Source: Propionibacteriaceae bacterium
GTDB lineage: Bacteria > Actinomycetota > Actinomycetes > Propionibacteriales > Propionibacteriaceae
Length of the DNA: 11,641 nucleotides
Reading direction: 5' to 3'
NCBI GenBank assembly: GCA_030528545.1
Contig: JAUMYR010000030.1
Span: 13,627-25,267, forward strand
Both the position numbers and the translations under genes were made by a program. Below the pieces are notes generated by a model that did not search any database, was not told the DNA's origin, and was given only the letters and a program-made list of their open reading frames with translations. Numbering within the stretch: position 1 is the first letter of the stretch; each line of letters begins with the position of its first letter. Of the stretch, positions 1 to 5,977 are shown one piece after another.

Positions 1-90
1 CGGACCGCTCCGCCCCCGGGGGCGAACCTCCACAGACCTGACCACCAGGGCTGAGGGCCAAGCTAGGCCACACTCCCACGGGTGGAGCGT
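1..90. other. Window-edge region with palindromes, no gene assigned
   Basis: No convincing coding region is visible here. A perfect 14-bp palindrome, CGCCCCCGGGGGCG, lies at 11-24. An almost perfect one, GGCC-AAGCTA-GGCC, lies at 56-69. Just after the stop of the small minus-strand gene, an imperfect hairpin (CTCCAC/GTGGGAG on the minus strand, about 72-84) could act as a weak terminator, but it lacks a T-run. In several actinobacteria nrdR lies on this side of lexA. No NrdR start can be read in these 90 bases, so that remains untested. Confidence 0.3.
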
Positions 91-462
91 TCAGCCAAGC
101 CCACCCCACGCCCCAACGAGAGGCTCATTGCTGAACTCAAGGAAGGACGAGACCACGACAAACAGGCCGAACAGGAAGATCGCACCGATGACGGCGCGCC
201 CGAGCCAGGCCCAAGGATTGCCACCCCGCGTTCCCGGGAGCTTACAGGAGGTCACCGCCCGCCCCGCGCCCCATCCGGCCGGCACTGCCCCCGCTGGGCG
301 GCAGAGCACCGGGCGGGAGGAGGGAGCACGAAAAAGCGGAGCGGCACCCATCCCTGGCACGGCTCTCGAGGTGCCCAGCCGGGCCCCATTGGCGGCGAAC
401 CCACGGCGTCCAGCACCCCGCCGTCCGGACAGCTCTCGCGCCATCACACCCTGTGCGCCCAT
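91..462 (-). CDS. Putative SOS-regulated small membrane protein (123 aa)
   Basis: I do not recognise the family. The predicted protein has an Arg/Gly/Ala-rich N-terminal half with many basic residues. It then has one strongly hydrophobic segment, about residues 85-108 (starting WAWLGRAVIGAIFLFGLF), and a short acidic-to-neutral tail. This suggests a single-span inner-membrane protein with a cytoplasmic N-terminus. Codons of the hydrophobic segment are strongly G/C-ending, as in real genes here; the N-terminal half is less clear. I chose the ATG at 460-462: GGGAGG (467-472) lies 4 nt upstream. An overlapping GTG at 463-465 would add one residue. A LexA box lies about 20 nt upstream of the start and overlaps the predicted promoter. 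Position and topology recall the SOS-induced division inhibitors next to lexA in other actinobacteria (DivS, ChiZ), but no sequence homology or LysM domain is seen, so that function is inference. Confidence 0.5.
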   Translation of the reverse strand: MGAQGVMARELSGRRGAGRRGFAANGARLGTSRAVPGMGAAPLFRAPSSRPVLCRPAGAVPAGWGAGRAVTSCKLPGTRGGNPWAWLGRAVIGAIFLFGLFVVVSSFLEFSNEPLVGAWGGLG

Positions 463-479
463 CACGCCTCCCTTTCTTG

Positions 480-495
480 CCGAACATGCGTTCGA
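480..495. promoter_or_regulatory. LexA (SOS) box, near perfect
   Basis: CCGAACATGCGTTCGA matches the actinobacterial LexA box TCGAAC-N4-GTTCGA at 11 of 12 defined positions, and its CGAAC-N4-GTTCG core is perfect. It overlaps the predicted -10 element (495-500) and start site of the small minus-strand gene, where bound LexA would block transcription. It is about 170 bp from the lexA start, so its main target is probably the divergent gene. Confidence 0.8.
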
Positions 496-523
496 CTATC
501 ACGATAGAACAGATCGCCGACAA
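495..523 (-). promoter_or_regulatory. Predicted promoter of the small membrane gene
   Basis: Read on the minus strand, TTGTCG (518-523) and GATAGT (495-500) are separated by 17 nt, each matching the sigma-70 consensus at 4 of 6 positions. The start site would fall near 488, inside the LexA box, with a leader of about 25 nt carrying the GGGAGG ribosome site. Spacing of promoter, operator, ribosome site and start codon is mutually consistent. Confidence 0.45.
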
Positions 524-525
524 TT

Positions 526-541
526 TCCAACACCCGTACGA
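526..541. promoter_or_regulatory. Degenerate LexA-box-like sequence
   Basis: TCCAACACCCGTACGA matches TCGAAC-N4-GTTCGA at 10 of 12 defined positions, with one mismatch in each half-site core. It lies just upstream of the -35 element of the minus-strand promoter. It could be an auxiliary LexA site or chance. Confidence 0.3.
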
Positions 542-619
542 CAATCGTGCCGGATTTGCCACGAGACCATCCAAACAGGCGGCACCGACAAAAATTTCAC
601 CCCCGCTCGGCGACACGCA

Positions 620-645
620 TCGAACGCCTGTACCCAAGTGTTCGA
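620..645. promoter_or_regulatory. Probable lexA operator with compound half-sites
   Basis: A perfect left half-site TCGAAC (620-625) is followed at the normal 4-nt spacing by a poor right half (GTACCC, 630-635). A perfect right half-site GTTCGA lies at 640-645, 14 nt from the left one, which is one helical turn more than the usual 4. The region covers the expected -35 and spacer of the lexA promoter. LexA autoregulation is general in this family; the exact operator here is inferred. Confidence 0.45.
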
Positions 646-652
646 TTTAGGT

Positions 653-658
653 TAGGCT
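653..658 (+). promoter_or_regulatory. Candidate -10 of lexA, leaderless arrangement
   Basis: TAGGCT fits the actinobacterial TAnnnT -10 pattern and ends 6 nt before the lexA ATG. That spacing is typical of leaderless transcripts that begin at the start codon. The only purine-rich stretch, GGAG (659-662), is 2 nt from the ATG, too close for a normal ribosome site. No good -35 is visible. Confidence 0.35.
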
Positions 659-664
659 GGAGCC

Positions 665-1411
665 ATGAACGAGCCCGCCACCCCACCGATCAGACGCGGA
701 CGAGGACGCCCGAGCCGGGAGGCGCTGGCCGACGAGTTCACCGCCCATGCCCGCCTGGAAGACGACGCGGCCCTCGCGGAGCTGTCCCTGCGCCAGCGGC
801 ACGTGTTGCAGGTCATCCTCGACCACGTCGAACAGCACGGTTACCCGCCGAGCATCCGCCAGATCGGAGAGCTCGCAGGCCTGGCCAGCCCCTCATCGGT
901 TCAGTACCAGCTGAGGGCTCTGGAAAAGAAGGGCTTCATCAGGCGTGACCCCCATCTGCCCCGGGCGATGGAGGTGCGCAGGCCAGAACACGAGCCCGCC
1001 GACATCGCATCCGAGCTGAGCTTCGATCCGCAGGCTCGTTCGGTGTCGGTACCAGTCATCGGGCGGATCGCGGCAGGCGGCCCGATCCTGGCCGAGCAGC
1101 ACGTCGAGGACGTCTTCGCGCTGCCGAAACAACTCGTCGGGGAAGGCACCCACTTCATGCTGGAGGTCCGTGGCGACTCCATGGTCGACGCCGCGATCTG
1201 CGACGGCGACTGGGTGGTCGTCCGCCAGCAGAAGGACGCGGTGAACGGCGACATCGTCGCGGCCCTGCTTGACGACGAGGCGACGGTGAAGACCTTCCGC
1301 AAAACCGCCAGCCAGGTTTGGCTACTGCCCCACAACCCGAACTACGACCCCATCGACGGCAATCAGGCCACCATCATGGGCAAGGTGGTCGCGGTCATGC
1401 GCCGGGTCTGA
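665..1411 (+). CDS. lexA: LexA, SOS response repressor and autopeptidase
   Basis: LexA represses DNA-damage genes. RecA filaments trigger it to cut itself, which lifts repression. The 248-residue protein has a winged-helix DNA-binding domain (about 41-104, with [12 protein letters not shown] and [16 protein letters not shown]) and a C-terminal S24 peptidase domain. The cleavage bond is Ala137-Gly138 in GRIAAGGP. The catalytic pair is Ser172 (GDSMVD) and Lys209 (ATVKTF). About 40 residues precede the domain matching the E. coli N-terminus; this tail contains [10 protein letters not shown], an AT-hook-like RGRP core. Similar basic tails occur in other actinobacterial LexA proteins. The ATG at 665 is the first good start and fits a -10 six bases upstream. 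The stop overlaps the start of the DUF167 gene. Identification is secure; the exact N-terminus is less so. Confidence 0.97.
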   Translation: MNEPATPPIRRGRGRPSREALADEFTAHARLEDDAALAELSLRQRHVLQVILDHVEQHGYPPSIRQIGELAGLASPSSVQYQLRALEKKGFIRRDPHLPRAMEVRRPEHEPADIASELSFDPQARSVSVPVIGRIAAGGPILAEQHVEDVFALPKQLVGEGTHFMLEVRGDSMVDAAICDGDWVVVRQQKDAVNGDIVAALLDDEATVKTFRKTASQVWLLPHNPNYDPIDGNQATIMGKVVAVMRRV

Positions 1412-1683
1412 TGAGAATCCGGGTCCGGGTCAAGCCCGGCTCCAGCCGTAACCGGGTCGGGGGCCGCTATCCAGGCCAGCACGGTGACGAGCTCATTGTC
1501 TCCGTCACTGCCCGTGCGGTGGACGGGCAGGCCAACGCTGCCGTAGTGGAACGCCTGGCGGCCGCACTGGGGTGTCCCCGTCGAGAGATCGAGATCGTCT
1601 CGGGCGCTACCGGACGAAGCAAGGTCATCGAGATACCAGACGCCTGCGCCGGTCTGGCATCGGCGCTGCTGGGCCAGAGCTGA
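1411..1683 (+). CDS. DUF167 / YggU family protein (90 aa)
   Basis: This small protein has the hallmarks of the DUF167 (UPF0235, YggU) family: VKPGSSRN near the N-terminus (residues 7-14), DGQANAAVVERLA in the centre (39-51) and SGATGRSKVIEI (64-75). Length is normal for the family. Its biochemical role is not established. The ATG overlaps the lexA stop by one base (TGATG at 1409-1413), so the two genes are very likely co-transcribed and translationally coupled. The open frame extends upstream into lexA, but the family begins at [11 protein letters not shown]. No separate promoter or clear ribosome site is seen. LexA autoregulation would then make this gene mildly damage-inducible, which is inference. 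Confidence 0.9.
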   Translation: MRIRVRVKPGSSRNRVGGRYPGQHGDELIVSVTARAVDGQANAAVVERLAAALGCPRREIEIVSGATGRSKVIEIPDACAGLASALLGQS

Positions 1684-1716
1684 TCCGCCCTATCCGCCCG
1701 GCGCCTCAGGGATCAG
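1680..1716. repeat. Inverted repeat spanning convergent stop codons
   Basis: CTGATCC (1680-1686) and GGATCAG (1710-1716) are perfect 7-nt complements separated by 23 nt. Each arm contains a stop codon, TGA of the DUF167 gene on the plus strand and TGA of the helicase gene on the minus strand. There is no T-run. It may form a weak bidirectional end-of-transcript structure, or reflect chance around two stop codons. Confidence 0.35.
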
Positions 1717-3680
1717 GCCGAGCCGTTCTCTCTGCCCGCCGCGAGACGCCGCAAGGAACCGATCGCCACCTCGGCATCGTAGGTGGTCCAGAAGTCGGGC
1801 ATGGAGGCTCTCAGGAAGCTGCCGTAGCGTGCGGTAGCGAGCCTCGGGTCCAGTACCGCGACGACGCCGCGATCGTCGCCGCGGCGGATCAGGCGTCCCG
1901 CCCCTTGGGCCAGCAGCAGCGCGGCGTGGGTCGCCGCCACCGTCATGAAGCCGTTACCGCCGGCCTTGGCCACCGCCCGCTGCCGGGCCTGCATGAGCGG
2001 ATCGTCGGGTCTGGGGAAGGGGATCTTATCGATGATGACCAGCTGGCAGGTATCCCCCGGCACGTCGACGCCCTGCCACAGCGAGACCGTGCCGAACAGA
2101 CTGGTCTCCGGTTCCTCGATGAAGCGCCTCGTCAGTTCGCTGAGCTGGGCGTCCCCCTGGCACAGGACCGTGAAGGCGGGCAGTTCCCGGCGCACATAGG
2201 AAGCGGCCGTCTCGGCGGCCCGGCGAGAGGCGAAAAGTCCGAGGGTGCGGCCTCCGGAGGCCCAGACCAGTTCCGCCACCTGAGCGAGTGTCTCTGGCCC
2301 GATCCCGTCACGGCCAGGCTGGGGCAAGTCCCTGGCGATGTAGAGGATGCCTTGTCTGCGGTAGTCGAAGGGGGAGCCGACATCAATCCCCCGCCAGCCC
2401 GGTTGTTCGTCGCCGGTTCTCAGCCCGACCGAGCGGGCGACGGGCCCGAAGCTGCCGCCGAGGGCGAGCGTCGCCGAGGTCATCACGACGGTGCGTTCGG
2501 CGAACACCTTCTCCCGCATCACGGATGCGACGCTGAGGGGCGCGACCACCACCTGTTTACCCAGGTGCTCGGACTCACTGACCCACACCACGTCCGAATC
2601 GCGAAGCTCTGCCATCCGCTCGGCGAAGTCGAAAATCTCCTTCGCCGCGGCTCCCGCCTGCATCCGCTCCGGGTCGCCGTCCCCGGCCAGGCCAGACACC
2701 GCCTGGCGGGCCGCGTCCCGGACCAGTTCCAAAACCCCGATCACGGCCTGGCTGGGTTCGGTCAGCTGCCCGGCCTCGGTGTCGGACAGGCATCCGCGCA
2801 GCAGATCCGCGCTATCCATGAAATCAAGTGCCACATCATCGCTCAGGTAGGGGGCCGCGCGCCGCGCCACTCGCTCGATCATCGCCGGGCTGAGCTCGTT
2901 GGTGGCCGCGCTCGTCACCCGAGACACCAGCTCATGGGCCTCGTCGATGACCACGACCTCGTGGTCGGGCAGCGTGTTTCCCCCGTGCATCGCGTCTATC
3001 GCCAGGAGCGCATGGTTGGTGACGATCAGCTTCGCCGAGCGCGCCCGGTCCCTGGAGGACTCGACGAAACACTCCTTGCCGTAGGGGCATTTCTGGACGC
3101 CCAGACACTCCCGGGCCGGAACCGATACCTGAGCCCAGCCGCGGGCACCGTGAGTGGGGGCCTCGTCCCGATCGGCGAGGCCACCCCGTGCGAGCTGATC
3201 CTCTGCCCATTCCCGCAGGGCCAGCACCTCGGCGCCCAGAGCCGACTCCGGAGAGGAGCTCCGAGCGGTCTGCAGCAGCTCCTCGGCCCCAAGCAGGGAA
3301 TCCTGTTCGGAGCCGCCACCCTCCCTGACCTTCAGCAGACAGGCATAGTTGCTGCGCCCCTTGAGCACCGCGAAGGCCGGTGGAGAGTCCACCACCTCCA
3401 AAGCGGCGGGAATGTCCTTGTCCGCCAGCTGATGCTGGAGGGCCAGCGTCGCCGTCGCGATGACCACCCGCTCCCCGGTCTCGGCGATGTGGGCCAAAGC
3501 GGGGGCGAGATAGCCGAGGGATTTGCCGGTGCCGGTCCCCGCCTGAACCAGGAGATGCTCCCCACCAGATATCGCCTCCGCGACGGTCGAGACCATCTCA
3601 CGCTGGCCATGCCGGGGCTGGCCGCCCAGCCGCCGCACCGCCTCGTCGAGGATCGTGAGGGCTGAGGCTTCGGTAGGCAC
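1713..3680 (-). CDS. dinG: DinG/XPD-type Fe-S ATP-dependent DNA helicase
   Basis: This is a superfamily 2 helicase of the DinG/Rad3/XPD group, expected to unwind DNA 5'-to-3' in repair and in clearing R-loops or structured DNA. The 655 residues contain Walker A (AGTGTGKS, 47-54), a DEAH box (246-249), SATLA (402-406) and motif VI (QGAGRLIRR, 592-600). Cys114, Cys192, Cys198 and Cys204 match the spacing of the four [4Fe-4S] ligands of E. coli DinG. No exonuclease domain is attached. The GTG at 3678-3680 leaves 13 nt after the hflX stop, so it is probably last in the miaA-dapF-hflX operon. The ribosome site is weak (GTAGG, 3 nt upstream). No LexA box lies immediately upstream, so any SOS control would have to come from farther away. 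The gene meets the DUF167 gene tail to tail. Actinobacterial members are often just called ATP-dependent DNA helicases. Confidence 0.92.
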   Translation of the reverse strand: MPTEASALTILDEAVRRLGGQPRHGQREMVSTVAEAISGGEHLLVQAGTGTGKSLGYLAPALAHIAETGERVVIATATLALQHQLADKDIPAALEVVDSPPAFAVLKGRSNYACLLKVREGGGSEQDSLLGAEELLQTARSSSPESALGAEVLALREWAEDQLARGGLADRDEAPTHGARGWAQVSVPARECLGVQKCPYGKECFVESSRDRARSAKLIVTNHALLAIDAMHGGNTLPDHEVVVIDEAHELVSRVTSAATNELSPAMIERVARRAAPYLSDDVALDFMDSADLLRGCLSDTEAGQLTEPSQAVIGVLELVRDAARQAVSGLAGDGDPERMQAGAAAKEIFDFAERMAELRDSDVVWVSESEHLGKQVVVAPLSVASVMREKVFAERTVVMTSATLALGGSFGPVARSVGLRTGDEQPGWRGIDVGSPFDYRRQGILYIARDLPQPGRDGIGPETLAQVAELVWASGGRTLGLFASRRAAETAASYVRRELPAFTVLCQGDAQLSELTRRFIEEPETSLFGTVSLWQGVDVPGDTCQLVIIDKIPFPRPDDPLMQARQRAVAKAGGNGFMTVAATHAALLLAQGAGRLIRRGDDRGVVAVLDPRLATARYGSFLRASMPDFWTTYDAEVAIGSLRRLAAGRENGSA

Positions 3681-3693
3681 CCGCCTACCCTAC

Positions 3694-5088
3694 CTAACCG
3701 GAGTAGGCCCTCAGTTCGGCCGCCAGGCCAGCGTCGACCAACGCCACCACACGGGTGCCATCCCCGGTATGTTCGGTGCTGAGCAGGCGCCCAGCCCGGT
3801 GGATGCGGTCCAGCAGGTCTCCCCTCTCATAGGGCAATAGGACGCTGATCTCCTCCTCGGGTTGGGGCAATCGCGCCTCGATAGCCGCTAGCAGGGCTCC
3901 TATCCCCTCCCCCGTCCGCGCCGATACCTCGACCAGACCCTGGAACTGGCTGCGCAAGGCCGTGAGGGAATCCGGTCCGGCGGCATCGATCTTGTTGATG
4001 ACCAGCAGTTCGGGCACCTCGACGGCACCGATCTCGGCCAGCACCGTCCGTACCGCCGAGATCTGTCCGGCCGGGTCGGGATCGGAACCGTCCACGACGT
4101 GGACCAGCAGATCGGCCAGCGCCGATTCCTCAAGAGTCGAGCGGAAAGCCTCGACCAGGTCGTGGGGTAGGTGGCGCACGAAACCGACGGTGTCGGTGAG
4201 GGTGTACTCGCGTCCATCCCGGGTGGTGGTCCGCCTGGTCGTTGGGTCCAGCGTCGCGAACAGGGCGTCCTCCACGAGCACCCCCGCCCCGGTGAGCCGG
4301 TTCAGCAGGGAGGATTTGCCCGCGTTGGTGTAGCCCACGATCGCCACCGACGGCACCCGGTTGCGTTGCCGCTGCGCGCGTTTGCCCGCCCGGGTGGCGT
4401 CCATCTCCCGCAATTTGCGTCGCAACTGAGCGATGCGGGTGTTGATCCTGCGCCGGTCGGTCTCGATCTTGGTCTCACCCGGGCCGCGCCCGCCGATGCC
4501 GACGCCGCCAGCCGCGCGTCCACCGGTCTGACGCGACAGGTTCCCGCCCCAGCCCCGAAGCCGCTGCTTGAGGTATTGCAACTGGGCAAGTTCAACCTGC
4601 GCCTTGCCCTCGGCCGATTTGGCGTGCTGGGCGAAGATGTCCAAGATCAGCGCGGTCCGGTCAACCACTTTGACCTTCACCTGGTCCTCCAGGTTACGCA
4701 GCTGGGCCGGTTGCAACTCGCCGTCACAGATCACGGTGTCGGCACCGGTCTCGGCCACCACCTCTGCGAGCTCGGACACCTTGCCACGCCCGATATAGGT
4801 CGCCGGGTCAGGCTGGGAGCGCCGCTGCACCAGACCGGCCAGCACCTCAGAACCCGCGGTCTCGGCCAGCAGTTTGAGTTCGACCATCGCGTTGTCGGCG
4901 TCCTCGGCGGTCCCGCCGGTCCAGACACTCACCAGGACGACCCGCTCCAGCCGCAACTGGCGATACTCGACCTCGGTGATGTCGGTCAGTTCAGTGGAAA
5001 GCCCCACGACCCGCCGCAGCGAATGCCGCTCGGCCAGATCTAGCTGATCCCCATCGACATCAATAAGGAGTTCTGTCTCGTTCGTCAT
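3694..5088 (-). CDS. hflX: HflX, ribosome-associated GTPase
   Basis: HflX binds the 50S subunit and splits stalled or hibernating ribosomes, often under stress. The 464-residue protein has the HflX N-terminal domain with the glycine-rich GGRAAGGVGIGGRGPGETKIE segment before a G domain. G1 is GYTNAGKS (252-259), G2 lies near DPTTRR (281-286), G3 is DTVGF (299-303), G4 is NKID (365-368) and G5 includes VSA (388-390). A coiled stretch (210-245) links the two domains, as is usual. The ATG at 5086-5088 lacks a Shine-Dalgarno sequence. A small CTGTC/GACAG hairpin and a short overlapping out-of-frame ORF lie just upstream. It is 52 nt from dapF and 13 nt from the helicase gene, all on one strand. 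Length is typical and all GTPase motifs are intact. Confidence 0.96.
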   Translation of the reverse strand: MTNETELLIDVDGDQLDLAERHSLRRVVGLSTELTDITEVEYRQLRLERVVLVSVWTGGTAEDADNAMVELKLLAETAGSEVLAGLVQRRSQPDPATYIGRGKVSELAEVVAETGADTVICDGELQPAQLRNLEDQVKVKVVDRTALILDIFAQHAKSAEGKAQVELAQLQYLKQRLRGWGGNLSRQTGGRAAGGVGIGGRGPGETKIETDRRRINTRIAQLRRKLREMDATRAGKRAQRQRNRVPSVAIVGYTNAGKSSLLNRLTGAGVLVEDALFATLDPTTRRTTTRDGREYTLTDTVGFVRHLPHDLVEAFRSTLEESALADLLVHVVDGSDPDPAGQISAVRTVLAEIGAVEVPELLVINKIDAAGPDSLTALRSQFQGLVEVSARTGEGIGALLAAIEARLPQPEEEISVLLPYERGDLLDRIHRAGRLLSTEHTGDGTRVVALVDAGLAAELRAYSG

Positions 5089-5090
5089 CG

Positions 5091-5106
5091 CTGTCCATTG
5101 TGACAG
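5091..5106 (-). promoter_or_regulatory. Small stem-loop just upstream of hflX
   Basis: CTGTC (5091-5095) and GACAG (5102-5106) form a 5-bp stem with a 6-nt loop, 2 nt before the hflX start codon and where a ribosome site would normally sit. The loop holds an ATG (5096-5098, minus strand) opening a 12-residue frame that overlaps the hflX start and ends at 5060. It is short and could be chance. Confidence 0.25.
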
Positions 5107-5140
5107 TGCCGGTTCCGCTCAGCCAGCGAATTACCCGGAC

Positions 5141-5965
5141 TCAATCCGCGTCCGGGAGCAAGACATCGCCGGTTCCCACGAGCACCGCCGGTCCGGTCAG
5201 GAAAGCCCCCTCGCCGGTCAGCTCCACCCGCAACCGCCCACCGGGTACGTCGATATCGTAGGTTGCGTGGTCTCCCCCGCTCGTCGCAGCCGCGGCGGCG
5301 ACCACCCCGGTGCCGCACGACATGGTCTCCCCGACGCCCCGCTCGTAGACCCGCATCCGCAGGTGGTTCTCGCCCACGGGGGTCACGAACTCAACATTGA
5401 CCCCGCTGGGGAAGGCTCCAGATGGCGTCCACCGCGGCGCCTCCAGCAGGTGCAAGGAATCCAGTTCCCTGGCCGAACCCAGGGTAACCACCGCGTGAGG
5501 GTTGCCGACATCGACGGCGACCGCGGGCCACGACCGGCCATCGGCGCTGATCGTCACGTCACCGCCGGGGAGCATGGCCCGGCCCATCCATGTGCGGATC
5601 TGTCCATCGGCCTGCGGCCAGGCGATGCGCAGCCCCGCCCGGGTCCCGATGTGGATCTCGTCGCCGCTGACCAGGTCCATGTCCAGCAGGTATCGGACGA
5701 AGGCCCGCAGCCCATTGCCACACATCTCAGCGATGCTGCCGTCAGCGTTACGGTAGTCCATGAACCAGATATCGGGATCACCGTCCCACTCCGGGATGTG
5801 CTGTGCCTTGACCGCGCGCAGCAGGCCATCACCGCCGACGCCAGCCCGACGGTCGGTGAGCGCGCGCACATCGGCTTCGGTGAGCGGGAGCATCGCGTGG
5901 CGATCCTGTAGCACCACGAAATCGTTCAGGGTCGCGTGCGTCTTCGAGAAGGTCCACTTGCGCAT
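5141..5965 (-). CDS. dapF: Diaminopimelate epimerase
   Basis: DapF converts LL- to meso-diaminopimelate by a two-cysteine, cofactor-free mechanism, supplying lysine synthesis and peptidoglycan cross-links. The 274-residue protein has both catalytic regions: Cys82 in AEMCGNGLRAF and Cys217 in GVGETMSCGTGVVAAA. DYRNADGS (70-77) and GNPHAVV (154-160) are also conserved family segments. The N-terminal signature reads THATLNDFVVL, where many homologs have GHGTxNDFV, so one glycine is replaced by alanine. The ATG at 5963-5965 lies 12 nt after the miaA stop with a weak GGTGAG ribosome site, so the pair is surely co-transcribed. Association of dapF with miaA and hflX is common in actinobacteria. Confidence 0.96.
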   Translation of the reverse strand: MRKWTFSKTHATLNDFVVLQDRHAMLPLTEADVRALTDRRAGVGGDGLLRAVKAQHIPEWDGDPDIWFMDYRNADGSIAEMCGNGLRAFVRYLLDMDLVSGDEIHIGTRAGLRIAWPQADGQIRTWMGRAMLPGGDVTISADGRSWPAVAVDVGNPHAVVTLGSARELDSLHLLEAPRWTPSGAFPSGVNVEFVTPVGENHLRMRVYERGVGETMSCGTGVVAAAAATSGGDHATYDIDVPGGRLRVELTGEGAFLTGPAVLVGTGDVLLPDAD

Positions 5966-5977
5966 GTGCTCACCGTC

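Noticed and set aside
242..637. A second minus-strand frame upstream of lexA (131 codons)
   Set aside because: It overlaps the LexA box and promoter elements, has no hydrophobic or domain signal, and competes with the better supported 91-462 frame.
82..655. Plus-strand frames in the lexA upstream region
   Set aside because: They are rich in Pro, Arg, His and Thr, lack ribosome sites and domains, and run through the LexA box and promoter signals. The minus-strand frame 91-462 explains the region better.
828..843. A TCGAAC half-site inside lexA
   Set aside because: The opposite half-site does not match at the required spacing, and the site lies within conserved coding sequence.
1572..3665. 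A 697-codon plus-strand open frame opposite the helicase gene
   Set aside because: It mirrors the helicase gene, starts inside the DUF167 gene and has no recognisable domain. The minus-strand product has complete helicase motifs. Long antisense frames are expected in high-GC genes.
4171..5911. Long plus-strand open frames opposite hflX (4171-5043) and dapF (5267-5911)
   Set aside because: They are antisense shadows of genes with full motifs, with Gly/Pro/Arg/His-rich compositions and no domain or good ribosome site.
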